Shown: one piece after another, positions 1 through 6,971 of the stretch
Layout: every line of letters starts with the position of its first letter
Position numbering within the stretch: position 1 is the stretch's first letter
Origin: DATATV01 sp035551355
GTDB lineage: Bacteria > Actinomycetota > Actinomycetes > Mycobacteriales > Pseudonocardiaceae
Assembly (NCBI GenBank): GCA_035551355.1
Contig: DASZNF010000007.1
Coordinates: forward strand, 1 to 27,921
Length of the DNA: 27,921 bases
Direction: 5' to 3'
The notes under the pieces: model-generated
What the model was told of the DNA's origin: nothing
The model's input: the letters and a program-made list of their open reading frames with translations, nothing else
The model's database searches: none
Translations under genes and position numbers: made by a program

Positions 1-858
1 TCAGGCGGGCAGCAGTGCTGGGATGGTGTCGGCCAGGGGAGTGGTGGGGCGGCCGATCAGCCGGCTCAAGTCGCCGGTTGTGTCAGCCAGCAGGCCCTCC
101 GCGATCTGCGCGTCCAGGGCGGTGACGAAACCAGCCGTCGCCTCGGGGACGCCCGCGTCGGCCAGCAGCTGCTTGTGCTGCTCGGTGGTCACGTGCTCGA
201 CCTTGACCGGCTTGCCGGCGGCCTCGGTGATCGCGGCCGCGAACTCGTCGAAGGTCCACGCGACGTCACCGGACAGCTCGTACACCTTGTTTTCGTGGCC
301 CTCGCCAACCAGCACCGCCACCGCGGCTGCCGCGTAGTCGGCGCGGGTTGCGCTGGCCACCCGGCCCTCGCCCGCACTGCTGACGAACGTGCCGGTGGTG
401 ACCGCGTCGGCTACCTGCTGGCCGTAGTTCTCGGTGTACCAACCATTCCGCAGGAAGGTGAACGGGATGCCGGACTCGCGGATGGCCTCCTCGGTCGCCT
501 TGTGCTCGGGCGCCAGGATCAGCGGCGTGGTGTCCGCGCGCAGCACGCTGGTGTAGGCGATCCGGCTCACCCCGGCCGCCTTGGCGGCGCGCACCACGTT
601 GGTGTGCTGCTCGATCCGCTGGCCGACCTCACTACCCGAGATCAACAGCAGCGCGTCCACCCCGGCCAGCGCGCTGGCCAGCGCCTCGGGCTGGTCGTAG
701 GCGGCGGGCCGGACGCGGATTCCGCGCTCGGCGAACTCCTCGGCCTTGGCCGGGTCGCGCACGATGAGCACGAGCTCGTCGGCGGGAACCTGCTCCAGCA
801 GGCCCTGCACGACCAGCCGACCCAGCTGGCCGGTGGCGGCGGTGATTCCGATGGTCAT
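1..858 (-). CDS. qorB: NmrA/QorB-like NAD(P)H-binding quinone reductase
   Basis: This is a 285-residue atypical short-chain dehydrogenase of the NmrA/QorB type, expected to reduce quinones with NAD(P)H in the cytoplasm. The N-terminus carries the nucleotide-binding loop TAATGQLG (residues 6-13) after the first beta strand. No Tyr-x3-Lys pair is seen, as is usual for this subfamily. The length fits the family, and the TGA stop lies exactly at the window edge. It diverges from an HxlR-family regulator with 124 nt between starts. That arrangement matches known pairs (E. coli ytfG/ytfH, Corynebacterium glutamicum qor2/qorR), in which the regulator represses the reductase until quinones or diamide oxidise it. 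The family call is firm; the quinone substrate is inferred from the pairing. Confidence 0.85.
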   Translation of the reverse strand: MTIGITAATGQLGRLVVQGLLEQVPADELVLIVRDPAKAEEFAERGIRVRPAAYDQPEALASALAGVDALLLISGSEVGQRIEQHTNVVRAAKAAGVSRIAYTSVLRADTTPLILAPEHKATEEAIRESGIPFTFLRNGWYTENYGQQVADAVTTGTFVSSAGEGRVASATRADYAAAAVAVLVGEGHENKVYELSGDVAWTFDEFAAAITEAAGKPVKVEHVTTEQHKQLLADAGVPEATAGFVTALDAQIAEGLLADTTGDLSRLIGRPTTPLADTIPALLPA

Positions 859-903
859 GTCGATCTCTCCTCGCTGACGTGTGCTGCGCCCAGGTTGGCA
901 CTA

Positions 904-916
904 ACTTTTAGAAAGT
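904..916. promoter_or_regulatory. Palindrome in the divergent qorB/qorR region
   Basis: ACTTT-TAG-AAAGT is a perfect 5-bp inverted repeat with a 3-nt centre. It is embedded in a locally AT-rich stretch between two divergent starts. A wider GCACT/AGTGC pair (898-902 and 914-918) partly overlaps it, and AAGTGC recurs at 930-935. HxlR-family repressors usually bind such dyads over their own promoter and the divergent target, so this is the likely operator. No protection data are available, and the overlapping promoters are only weakly recognisable. Confidence 0.5.
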
Positions 917-982
917 GCAATACAATGGTAAGTGCTGTGTATCACGCAGCGACATGGCGGTCCGGGAGGTAATGTCAGGTCC

Positions 983-1399
983 ATGGCTGGCGCGGGACTA
1001 TCGGACGGGCAGCACGATCAGCTGCTGGCCGACGTGTTCGCGTCCGGCTGCACCTCCCGGCCCGTGCTGGAACATGTCACCGGCCGCTGGGGCACCTTGG
1101 CCATGGCCGCGCTGGCCGGCGGCACGCTCCGGTTCAACGCGTTGCGCCGCCGGGTCGACGGGGTCAGCGAGAAGATGCTCGCGCAAACCCTGCAAGCGCT
1201 GGAGCGCGACGGATTCGTGCGCCGCGACGCGCAGCCGACCATTCCGCCCAAGGTCGAGTACAGCCTCACCCCACTGGGCCACGAGGTCGCCACCCGGCTG
1301 CTGGACCTGATCCACCTTGTCGAGGGCAGCCTGCCCGAAGTCACCGCCGCGCAAACCCGCTACGACACAGCGAAAGACGCAGGCAAAGCCGCCAGCTGA
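983..1399 (+). CDS. qorR: HxlR/DUF24 redox-sensing regulator, QorR-like
   Basis: This is a 138-residue winged-helix regulator of the HxlR (DUF24) family. Cys23, in SGCTSRPVLEHVTGRWG just before the first helix of the DNA-binding domain, occupies the position of the redox-sensing cysteine of YodB and QorR. The recognition region RFNALRRRVDGVSEKML (residues 50-66) and the wing with PPKVEYSLTPLG (88-99) follow the family pattern. I chose the ATG at 983, preceded by GGGAGGT (964-970), over an in-frame GTG at 932, which would start inside the divergent promoter region. It probably represses both itself and the divergent reductase. The family is certain; the sensed compound is inferred. Confidence 0.87.
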   Translation: MAGAGLSDGQHDQLLADVFASGCTSRPVLEHVTGRWGTLAMAALAGGTLRFNALRRRVDGVSEKMLAQTLQALERDGFVRRDAQPTIPPKVEYSLTPLGHEVATRLLDLIHLVEGSLPEVTAAQTRYDTAKDAGKAAS

Positions 1400-1427
1400 A
1401 CCGGAAACCCGTTAGCTGACCGGTTTT
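1399..1427. terminator. Weak bidirectional terminator between convergent genes
   Basis: AACCGG (1399-1404) pairs with CCGGTT (1420-1425), and the second arm runs into a TTTT tract on the plus strand. The element overlaps the ends of the convergent regulator and patatin genes, which are only 12 nt apart. The stem is short and the loop long, so the assignment is tentative. Confidence 0.3.
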
Positions 1428-2275
1428 CCCGGTGCGCCGTACAGTCCCGGCCCGTCCACCTTCAGCCCGGCCAGGTGCTCCCGCGCCGACCTGTACGCCT
1501 GTTCGATCAGCGTGTCGGTGTGCGAGAAGTCCAACGGGGTCATCCGCACCGGCGCCGGCCCGGGCAGGTAGACCACCGGCAGGTCGGCGGCCACCAGCGG
1601 CGCCTCCAGCACCGCCTGGTTGCGCATGTTGATCATCGCGGTGAACATCAGCACGTCGGGCAGGCTGCGCGGCGCGCCCGGCAGGTGCCCGGGGAACGCG
1701 CAATCCAGCACCACCAACGACTTCGCGCCCATGGCCACGGCCTGGGTCATCGGCACGTTGGCCACCACCCCACCGTCGTAACAGGTCCGCCCGTCCAGCT
1801 CCACCGGCGGGTAGATGCCCGGGATCGCGCAGCTGGCCAGCAGCGCGGGCACCAGCCGGCCCTCGCGCACCAGCACCGGCTGCGCGGTGTCCACATCCAT
1901 GGTCACCACACCCAGCGGCACCGGCAACTGCGCGAACGTGGTGTCGTCTCCGACGTGTTCGGCGATCACCCGGGCCAGCCCGGCATTGCCGTACAGGTGG
2001 TTGCGGCCCCGGTGCAGGGTGCGGGCCTGGCGCAACAGGCCACCGGGGAACACCGCGCGCCGGGTCATGCTGGCCCAGATCCGCACGAACGGCTCGGCCG
2101 AGGCGTTGCCGTGCCGGGCCAGCAGGGTGCCGTTGAGCGACCCGACCGAGGTGCCCACCACCAGGTCGGCGGCGATCCCGGCCTCCAGCAGCGCGCGCAG
2201 CATGCCGACCTGCATCGCGCCCAGGCTGCCGCCGCCTCCGAACACGAAGCCGACCGGCCGCGGGAGTGAGATCAC
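1412..2275 (-). CDS. Patatin-like phospholipase / serine lipid hydrolase
   Basis: This is a 287-residue patatin-fold hydrolase expected to cleave acyl esters of lipids with a Ser-Asp dyad. The oxyanion loop GGGGSLGAM (residues 13-21), the nucleophile elbow GTSVGS with Ser43, and the catalytic Asp167 in CYDGG are all present in the right order. ASCAIPGIYPP (148-157) is the typical block between them. The length fits the bacterial RssA/patatin type. No signal peptide or membrane segment is seen, so it is probably cytoplasmic. The start is a GTG with a poor ribosome-binding site. It is convergent with the HxlR regulator and divergent from the aminotransferase. The lipid substrate cannot be read from the sequence. 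Confidence 0.88.
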   Translation of the reverse strand: MISLPRPVGFVFGGGGSLGAMQVGMLRALLEAGIAADLVVGTSVGSLNGTLLARHGNASAEPFVRIWASMTRRAVFPGGLLRQARTLHRGRNHLYGNAGLARVIAEHVGDDTTFAQLPVPLGVVTMDVDTAQPVLVREGRLVPALLASCAIPGIYPPVELDGRTCYDGGVVANVPMTQAVAMGAKSLVVLDCAFPGHLPGAPRSLPDVLMFTAMINMRNQAVLEAPLVAADLPVVYLPGPAPVRMTPLDFSHTDTLIEQAYRSAREHLAGLKVDGPGLYGAPGKPVS

Positions 2276-2346
2276 GGTCCGAACATAACTGCCCGCAGCT
2301 ATCCTGGCCCGACGCCGTGACCAGCTTTACACGCAGGGGAGAGCCG

Positions 2347-3486
2347 ATGCCCACACTGCCCGTGCACGCCGAGTCGGTACCCCTGTCCGGGGTGCGTCAG
2401 GTGATGGACGCCGCGTGGCAGTTGCCCGATTCGATCGGTCTGCACGTCGGCGAGCCCAGCTTCGCCACGCCCGAGCACGTGCTGGCCGCCGCCAGCAGCG
2501 CGCTGTCCGCCAGGGAGACCCGCTACTCGCCCAACGGCGGCATCCCCCAGCTGCGCGCCGCCATCGCGGAAAAACTGTTGCGGCACAACGGGTTGACCGT
2601 ACCGATGAACCGGATCGCGGTGACCGCGGGCGGTATGCAGGCGCTGCACCTGGCCATGTCGGCCATGCTGCACACCGGCGACGAGGTGCTCATCCCCGAC
2701 CCCGGCTGGCCGAACTTCGAGATGGCCGCGACCCTGGTCCAGGCCACGCCGGTGCACTACCCGCTGCGCGCCGAGCACGGCTTCCTTCCCGAGGTGGCCG
2801 AACTGGAGGCGCGAATCACCCCGCGCACCCGGGCCATCCTGATCAACTCGCCGTCCAACCCGATCGGCTCGGTGCTCACCGAGAACCTGGCCGAGAAGCT
2901 GTGCCGGTTCGCCGACGAGCACGACCTGTGGGTGATCTCCGACGAGTGCTACGACCAGCTGACCTTCGACGTGCCGCACGTCAGCCTGGGCCGGTTCGAC
3001 ACCGCGCACCGGGTGTTCGGCTGCTTCAGCTTCTCCAAGACCTACGCCATGACCGGCCTGCGGGTGGGCTACCTGGCCGCGCCGGACGACACCACCGCCG
3101 CCACCCTGACCAAGTTGCAGGAAACCGTGGTGTCCTGTGTGAACACGCCCGCCCAGTTCGCCGCACTGGCCGCGCTGACCGGACCGCAGGACATCGTGGA
3201 GACCATGCGGCTGGCCTACCGGGACCGGCGGGACGCGGCGGTGGAATTCCTGGACCGGCACGGGGTCGGCTACCTGCGGCCGCAGGGAGCGTTCTACCTG
3301 TGGATCGATGTGCGCGACCGGTGCGGCGGGGACGTACGGTCCTGGACCATGGACCGGTTGCGCCGCCACGGGGTCGCGGTCGGGCCGGGGGACGCGTTCG
3401 GACCGTCCGGGCAGGGCTGGGTGCGGGTGTCGCTGGCGACCGAAACCGAGGCGCTGCTGGAAGGCCTGCGTCGGCTGGTGGCCTGA
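2347..3486 (+). CDS. Class I/II pyridoxal-phosphate aminotransferase
   Basis: This is a 379-residue fold-type I aminotransferase. Visible landmarks are the phosphate-binding loop TAGGMQAL (93-100), Asn171 in NSPSNPIG, Asp199 and Tyr202 in ISDECYDQ, the Schiff-base Lys231 in SFSKTYAMTGLR with Arg239, and the substrate-carboxylate arginine (Arg360) in GWVRVSLAT. It resembles the aspartate/aromatic aminotransferase branch of AAT superfamily class I. The exact amino donor is not clear. The ATG at 2347 is preceded by AGGGGA (2335-2340) at ideal spacing; an upstream in-frame GTG at 2266 would overlap the patatin promoter and is unlikely. It stands alone and ends in a hairpin-plus-T terminator. Confidence 0.9.
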   Translation: MPTLPVHAESVPLSGVRQVMDAAWQLPDSIGLHVGEPSFATPEHVLAAASSALSARETRYSPNGGIPQLRAAIAEKLLRHNGLTVPMNRIAVTAGGMQALHLAMSAMLHTGDEVLIPDPGWPNFEMAATLVQATPVHYPLRAEHGFLPEVAELEARITPRTRAILINSPSNPIGSVLTENLAEKLCRFADEHDLWVISDECYDQLTFDVPHVSLGRFDTAHRVFGCFSFSKTYAMTGLRVGYLAAPDDTTAATLTKLQETVVSCVNTPAQFAALAALTGPQDIVETMRLAYRDRRDAAVEFLDRHGVGYLRPQGAFYLWIDVRDRCGGDVRSWTMDRLRRHGVAVGPGDAFGPSGQGWVRVSLATETEALLEGLRRLVA

Positions 3487-3524
3487 GGAAGGGATCATCC
3501 GACGCCGATCCGAGGCTCGGGGTC

Positions 3525-3551
3525 CCGGGTTCCGCCTCACCCGGCCCTTTT
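3525..3551 (+). terminator. Rho-independent-like terminator after the aminotransferase
   Basis: CCGGGT (3525-3530) and ACCCGG (3539-3544) form a 6-bp GC stem with an 8-nt loop, followed after three C by TTTT (3548-3551). It lies 39 nt past the aminotransferase stop and just before the next promoter. Confidence 0.5.
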
Positions 3552-3571
3552 AGGTCATCTTCTAGTCGTTC

Positions 3572-3633
3572 GGGAAAGTACTTGCCTGACAGGAAAGCGT
3601 GGGCTATGTTTCTTCTCAGGCAAGTATTTTCCC
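3572..3633. promoter_or_regulatory. 18-bp inverted repeat enclosing a promoter; probable operator
   Basis: The arms at 3572-3589 and 3616-3633 are reverse complements over 18 bp, with one G/T mispair. Symmetry continues inward as AGGAAA (3591-3596) against TTTCTT (3609-3614), again with one G/T pair. A good promoter sits inside: -35 TTGCCT (3582-3587) in the left arm, a 17-bp spacer, and -10 TATGTT (3605-3610) overlapping the inner right arm. A dimeric repressor on the two arms would clamp the promoter, so the winged-helix regulator encoded second in the unit is the obvious candidate. In RNA the same sequence could fold as a long hairpin, but the predicted start of transcription (about 3617) would exclude the left arm from the transcript. 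Confidence 0.7.
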
Positions 3634-3656
3634 AGGGGGACGAAGGAGCGGCAGCG

Positions 3657-4145
3657 GTGAACGAGCCAACCCCGGACGAGGCGGCGGCGGCGCTGCGCGC
3701 GGTCCAGGAGAGCAGGGAGCAGGTGATCTCCTCCTCCCCGGGCCCCTGGTGGACGTCGATCGTCTGCGGTCTGGTCGTCTTCGCCTACTGCGCGGCCGTC
3801 GACCTGTTCCCGGCAGCAGGAACCTGGCTGAACGTGGCCGCGCTGGCCTTCTGCCTCGTGCTGGTCTTCGGCCGGCCCACCCGGGTGGGCGGCACCCTGC
3901 TCGGCCAGCGGGTCATGGTGTCCGGCCGCAGCCTTCCGCTCTCCCTCACCTCGCGGCTGCTGCGTATTGCGCCCGTAGTCGTCATCGGGATCGCCGCGGT
4001 CCTGCTCATCCTGCTGCTGCACCTGCCGCACGTCGGCATCTACTACGGCGCGGCGGCCGGACTGTTCATCATGGTCCTTGACCCCAGGTTCCAGCTGTGG
4101 CTACTACGTCGGCAGAACAGGAACTCCAGCAGTGGCCGAGCTTGA
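3657..4145 (+). CDS. Small four-segment membrane protein, function unknown
   Basis: This 162-residue protein has a short polar N-terminus (1-30, rich in Glu and Ala) and four hydrophobic segments at about 32-50, 55-72, 103-122 and 125-141. A basic tail with LLRRQNR follows, so it is an integral membrane protein. The GTG start at 3657 has a strong ribosome-binding site, GAAGGAG (3642-3648). It is the first gene of a unit with the downstream winged-helix regulator, whose GTG start lies inside its last 14 nt. Pairs of a small membrane protein and a one-domain regulator are frequent in actinobacteria. I do not recognise a transport or enzymatic motif and assign no function. Confidence 0.8.
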   Translation: MNEPTPDEAAAALRAVQESREQVISSSPGPWWTSIVCGLVVFAYCAAVDLFPAAGTWLNVAALAFCLVLVFGRPTRVGGTLLGQRVMVSGRSLPLSLTSRLLRIAPVVVIGIAAVLLILLLHLPHVGIYYGAAAGLFIMVLDPRFQLWLLRRQNRNSSSGRA

Positions 4146-4458
4146 CCAGCTCCTGCTCGACCCGACGAGACTGGCCATCGTCTCGCTGCTCGCGGCCGCG
4201 GAATGGGCCGAGTTCGGGTTCGTCCGGGACTCGGTGAAGCTGTCCGACTCGGCACTGTCCAAACAGGTCACGACACTGTCCAAGAACGGCCAGGTCGAGG
4301 TCCGCAAGGGATATGTCGGCAAGCGGCCACGCACCTGGCTCAACCTCACCGCCACCGGCCGCGACGTCCTGGCCGAGCACATCTCGGCCCTGCAGGCCAT
4401 CGCCGAGAAAGCCCGGTCGGACGGTGCCCGTCATCGACCCACGACTGGTGTGCCCTGA
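4132..4458 (+). CDS. Winged-helix transcriptional regulator (MarR/ArsR-like, one domain)
   Basis: This 108-residue regulator consists of one winged-helix domain. LLLDPTRLAIVSLL (7-20) is the first helix, KLSDSALSKQVTTLSKNGQVE (36-56) is the helix-turn-helix, and YVGKRPRTWLNLTATG (61-76) is the wing. That layout is typical of the HTH_27/MarR-like family. The GTG at 4132 has AGGAA (4119-4123) upstream and overlaps the membrane-protein gene by 14 nt. A TTG at 4078 would give a longer product but has no good ribosome-binding site. It probably binds the 3572-3633 dyad and represses its own unit. The effector is unknown; there is no ligand domain. Confidence 0.85.
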   Translation: MAELDQLLLDPTRLAIVSLLAAAEWAEFGFVRDSVKLSDSALSKQVTTLSKNGQVEVRKGYVGKRPRTWLNLTATGRDVLAEHISALQAIAEKARSDGARHRPTTGVP

Positions 4459-4599
4459 CGTCGGCCGCCGGGGTAGGCGAAATCAGGTCGCCCGGGCTCG
4501 CCTGGTTCGGTACGGTCCGGGAAATGTTCGCACCGCTGGGAGCCACGCGGTTCGCGGGTGGTCTGCCCGGCGGTCCCCGGCGGAGAGCGGGTTTTCGGG

Positions 4600-4980
4600 A
4601 TGGCATGTCGGATCAGTGAGATCGTGCTCGGTTGCCGCGAGCCCGAGGTGCTGGCGCGGTTCTGGTGCGAGGTGCTGGACTTCGTGGTGCTCGATCGCGA
4701 GGACGACGGCACGCTGGAGATCGGGCCGCGCGAAGGGTTCGGCGGTCCGCAGCCGACGATCATCCTCAGCCGCCGGGACGAGCCGGAGCCGGGGAAATCC
4801 CGGCTGCACATCGACGTCAACCCCACCGACCGCGATCAGGACGCCGAACTGGAACGCCTGCTGACGCTGGGCGCGCGCCGGGCCGACATCGGCCAGACCG
4901 GCCAGGAGCAGTGGCATGTCCTGGCCGACCCGGAAGGCAATGCGTTCTGTCTGCTCAAGGCCCGCATCAGGGAACTCTGA
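4600..4980 (+). CDS. VOC/glyoxalase-fold protein
   Basis: This 126-residue protein has the vicinal-oxygen-chelate fold of the Glyoxalase_6 type common in actinobacteria. LGCREPEVLARFW (10-22) is the first repeat. LHIDVNPTDRDQD (69-81) starts the second, and HVLADPEGNAFCLL (106-119) is the usual C-terminal strand motif. His70 and Glu112 are possible metal ligands. The ATG at 4600 was preferred over an in-frame GTG at 4558 because the VOC domain starts directly after it and GGAGAG (4582-4587) lies upstream. The gene is apparently transcribed alone, between a regulator and a convergent catabolic operon. Members include bleomycin-type binding proteins and dioxygenase-like proteins, so the reaction is unknown. 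Confidence 0.82.
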   Translation: MACRISEIVLGCREPEVLARFWCEVLDFVVLDREDDGTLEIGPREGFGGPQPTIILSRRDEPEPGKSRLHIDVNPTDRDQDAELERLLTLGARRADIGQTGQEQWHVLADPEGNAFCLLKARIREL

Positions 4981-4986
4981 TCCGCA

Positions 4987-6171
4987 TCAACTCAGGGCGT
5001 GGGTGATGCGGTCCAGGACGGGCAGCGGGCACATGCCGTAGTTGTAGAAGTCCACGCTGTCGGCCCCGGCTTTTCTTACGGCGCTTACCTTTGCCGCCAG
5101 GTGCGCGGCATCGTCGGTGTCCGGTTCGCCGGGGCGCAGCACCGCGCGCAGTCGCCGGTCCGGGCCGAGCAGTTCCCGGTAGGCGGCGATGTCCTCGGTG
5201 ATGCGCTGTTCTTTCCGGGCGTAGGCCAGCACGACGTAGTCCTTTACCAGCGCGCCGATCGCGGCCGGGTCGACGCCGATCCGCCAGGTGTCCCGCGCGG
5301 CGGGCACACCGGTCGGCAGCCCGTCACCGTAGCCCTTGAGGGCGCCGGTGCCGTCGATGATGCACAGTGCACAATCCTTGTCCCGCAGCGCATCGGCGAC
5401 CTCGCGGACCAGGCCGGTGACCGTGTCCGGCCGGTGGTCGACAAAGGCCAGCAGCTCGGCGCCGGCCAACTCGGCCAGGTTCGCGCGGGTGAGCTCGGCG
5501 GCTGGGGGAGGGCCGCCGTTGAGCACCGCGTCGACCACGACCCGGGCCTGGCGGGCGGCGGCTTCCGCGTCCACCCCGGCCTGTTCGGCCTCGGCGCGGC
5601 AGAACTCGCAGAAACACAGGCCCAGCAGGAAATCGGGAATCGCACCAAGGTCCACAAAGGACCGTTCGTGGTGGTAGCCGTGGCTGAAGAAGCCGAAGTT
5701 CAGCGACTCGGCCAGCACCGCGTCCACTCCGGTGTCGGCCACCGCGCGGGCCAGTGCGACCACGTAGGCCCGCACATCGGGATGGGCCGGGCACAGATCG
5801 GCCGGGGCGGCGCGCTCGCCGAAACAGTTGCGCTGGGTCACATCCGGGTGCAGCAGGCCGAGCGTGGTGTTGTGCAGGAACACCGTCCAACCGGACACCG
5901 CCAGGCCGCGCTCCCGGGCCGCCGCGTAGATCCCGGTCAGCGCGCCGTCGCCAGCGACCGCGGGCACCAGGCGGCCGAACTCGCTGGCGGGCAACGGAAA
6001 GTACACGCCGTCGTGGCGCACGGTGACCCGGGTCGGGCCGTGCGGGGTGACGTCCCGGGCCCGGTGATAGGCGGCGGCCACGGCGATGGAGTCGCAGCCG
6101 TAACCGGCGATCCGGTCCAGTTCGGCCGGGTCGCGCAGGTCGTCGGGGAAGGCGAACATCGTGCCGGTCAC
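4987..6171 (-). CDS. Cysteine-rich TIM-barrel/glycosidase-like protein, unknown activity
   Basis: This is a 394-residue soluble protein without signal peptide. Its alternating strand/helix pattern resembles TIM-barrel putative glycosidases: SGWTVFLHNT (93-102), LCPAHPDVRAYV (126-137) and VDAVLAESLNFGFFSHGYHHE (149-169), with DSVDFYNYGM near the end. A compact CFCEFC cluster (Cys186, Cys188, Cys191) follows the central strand and could bind zinc. Its GTG start overlaps the stop of the IclR gene in GTGA, so it is the third, translationally coupled gene of the symporter operon. The context points to a role in using the compound imported by the symporter. The glycosidase-like fold is a pattern-based guess; no catalytic pair can be fixed. 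Confidence 0.7.
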   Translation of the reverse strand: MTGTMFAFPDDLRDPAELDRIAGYGCDSIAVAAAYHRARDVTPHGPTRVTVRHDGVYFPLPASEFGRLVPAVAGDGALTGIYAAARERGLAVSGWTVFLHNTTLGLLHPDVTQRNCFGERAAPADLCPAHPDVRAYVVALARAVADTGVDAVLAESLNFGFFSHGYHHERSFVDLGAIPDFLLGLCFCEFCRAEAEQAGVDAEAAARQARVVVDAVLNGGPPPAAELTRANLAELAGAELLAFVDHRPDTVTGLVREVADALRDKDCALCIIDGTGALKGYGDGLPTGVPAARDTWRIGVDPAAIGALVKDYVVLAYARKEQRITEDIAAYRELLGPDRRLRAVLRPGEPDTDDAAHLAAKVSAVRKAGADSVDFYNYGMCPLPVLDRITHALS

Positions 6172-6971
6172 TCGTTGTTCTCCTGTTCACGGGACGAGCC
6201 GAGCATGCGGGAGATCTCCAGCCCGGTGCGCACCACCATCGGGCCCACCTCGCGCACCCGGGCCGGAGTCATCCGGGACACCAGCCCGGACACCGACAGC
6301 GCCCCGGCCACTCCGTCGGCGTGGTCGAAGATCGGCGCGGCCACGCACCGGACCTCGGGCTCGTTCTCCCGGTCGTCGATGGCATAACCGCGTTTGCGCA
6401 CCCGGTCCAGTTCGGCCCGGAAGCGCTCCGGGCCGGTGATGGTGTGCTTGGTGACCTGCGGCATCCCGGCCGCGATGATCTCGGCCACCGCGTCCTCGCC
6501 GGACCAGGCCAGGATGGCCTTGCCCACCGCGGTCCGGTAGGCCGGCACCCGGCTGCCCACCCGGGAGGCCATCCGCACGTTGTGCTCGTTCTCCAGTTTG
6601 TCGATGTAGGCCACGTCCGGCGGCACGTACACCACCAGATGGCAGGTCTCGTCGACCTCGGCCAGCAACCGGCGCAGCGGCGGCCCGGCCACGGTGCGCA
6701 GGTCCAGCGAGGACAGGTAGGCCTGGCCCAGCCGCAGCGCGCCGGGCCCGAGCCGGAACCAGCCGGTTTCCCGGTCGCGGATGAGCAGATCGGCCTCCAC
6801 CAGCGGCGCGGTCAGCCGCAGCACGGTGGACTTGTTGATGCCCAGGTCCTCGGCGATCCGGGTCAGCGACGCGCCCCGCCCGCCGCCACCCTGATCGCGC
6901 ACGTAGTCCAGCACGGCCAGGGCGCGGCGCAGCGAGGAGGACTGGTTGCGCCCGGCGCTCGGCTCGGTCAT
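6168..6971 (-). CDS. IclR-family transcriptional regulator
   Basis: This is a 267-residue IclR regulator. The N-terminal winged helix includes SLTRIAEDLGINKSTVLRL (35-53). The C-terminal effector-binding GAF-like domain carries RVPAYRTAVGKAILAW, followed by RKRGYAIDDRENEPEVRCVAAPI, both hallmark blocks of the family. The ATG at 6971 overlaps the symporter stop in ATGA, and its own stop overlaps the start of the next gene. All three genes should therefore be made from one transcript. It probably controls this operon and the divergent D-aminoacylase operon through dyads in the intergenic region, with an imported acyl-amino acid or a breakdown product as effector. The effector is inferred. Confidence 0.93.
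   Translation of the reverse strand: MTEPSAGRNQSSSLRRALAVLDYVRDQGGGGRGASLTRIAEDLGINKSTVLRLTAPLVEADLLIRDRETGWFRLGPGALRLGQAYLSSLDLRTVAGPPLRRLLAEVDETCHLVVYVPPDVAYIDKLENEHNVRMASRVGSRVPAYRTAVGKAILAWSGEDAVAEIIAAGMPQVTKHTITGPERFRAELDRVRKRGYAIDDRENEPEVRCVAAPIFDHADGVAGALSVSGLVSRMTPARVREVGPMVVRTGLEISRMLGSSREQENNE

Noticed and set aside
932..982. GTG at 932 as start of the HxlR regulator
   Set aside because: It would add 17 residues unlike the family and place the start inside the operator region; the ATG at 983 has a GGGAGGT site.
2299..3540. 413-codon open frame antisense to the aminotransferase
   Set aside because: It is a GC-rich shadow frame: the product is full of Gly, Arg, His and Gln without domain pattern, while the opposite strand encodes a complete PLP enzyme.
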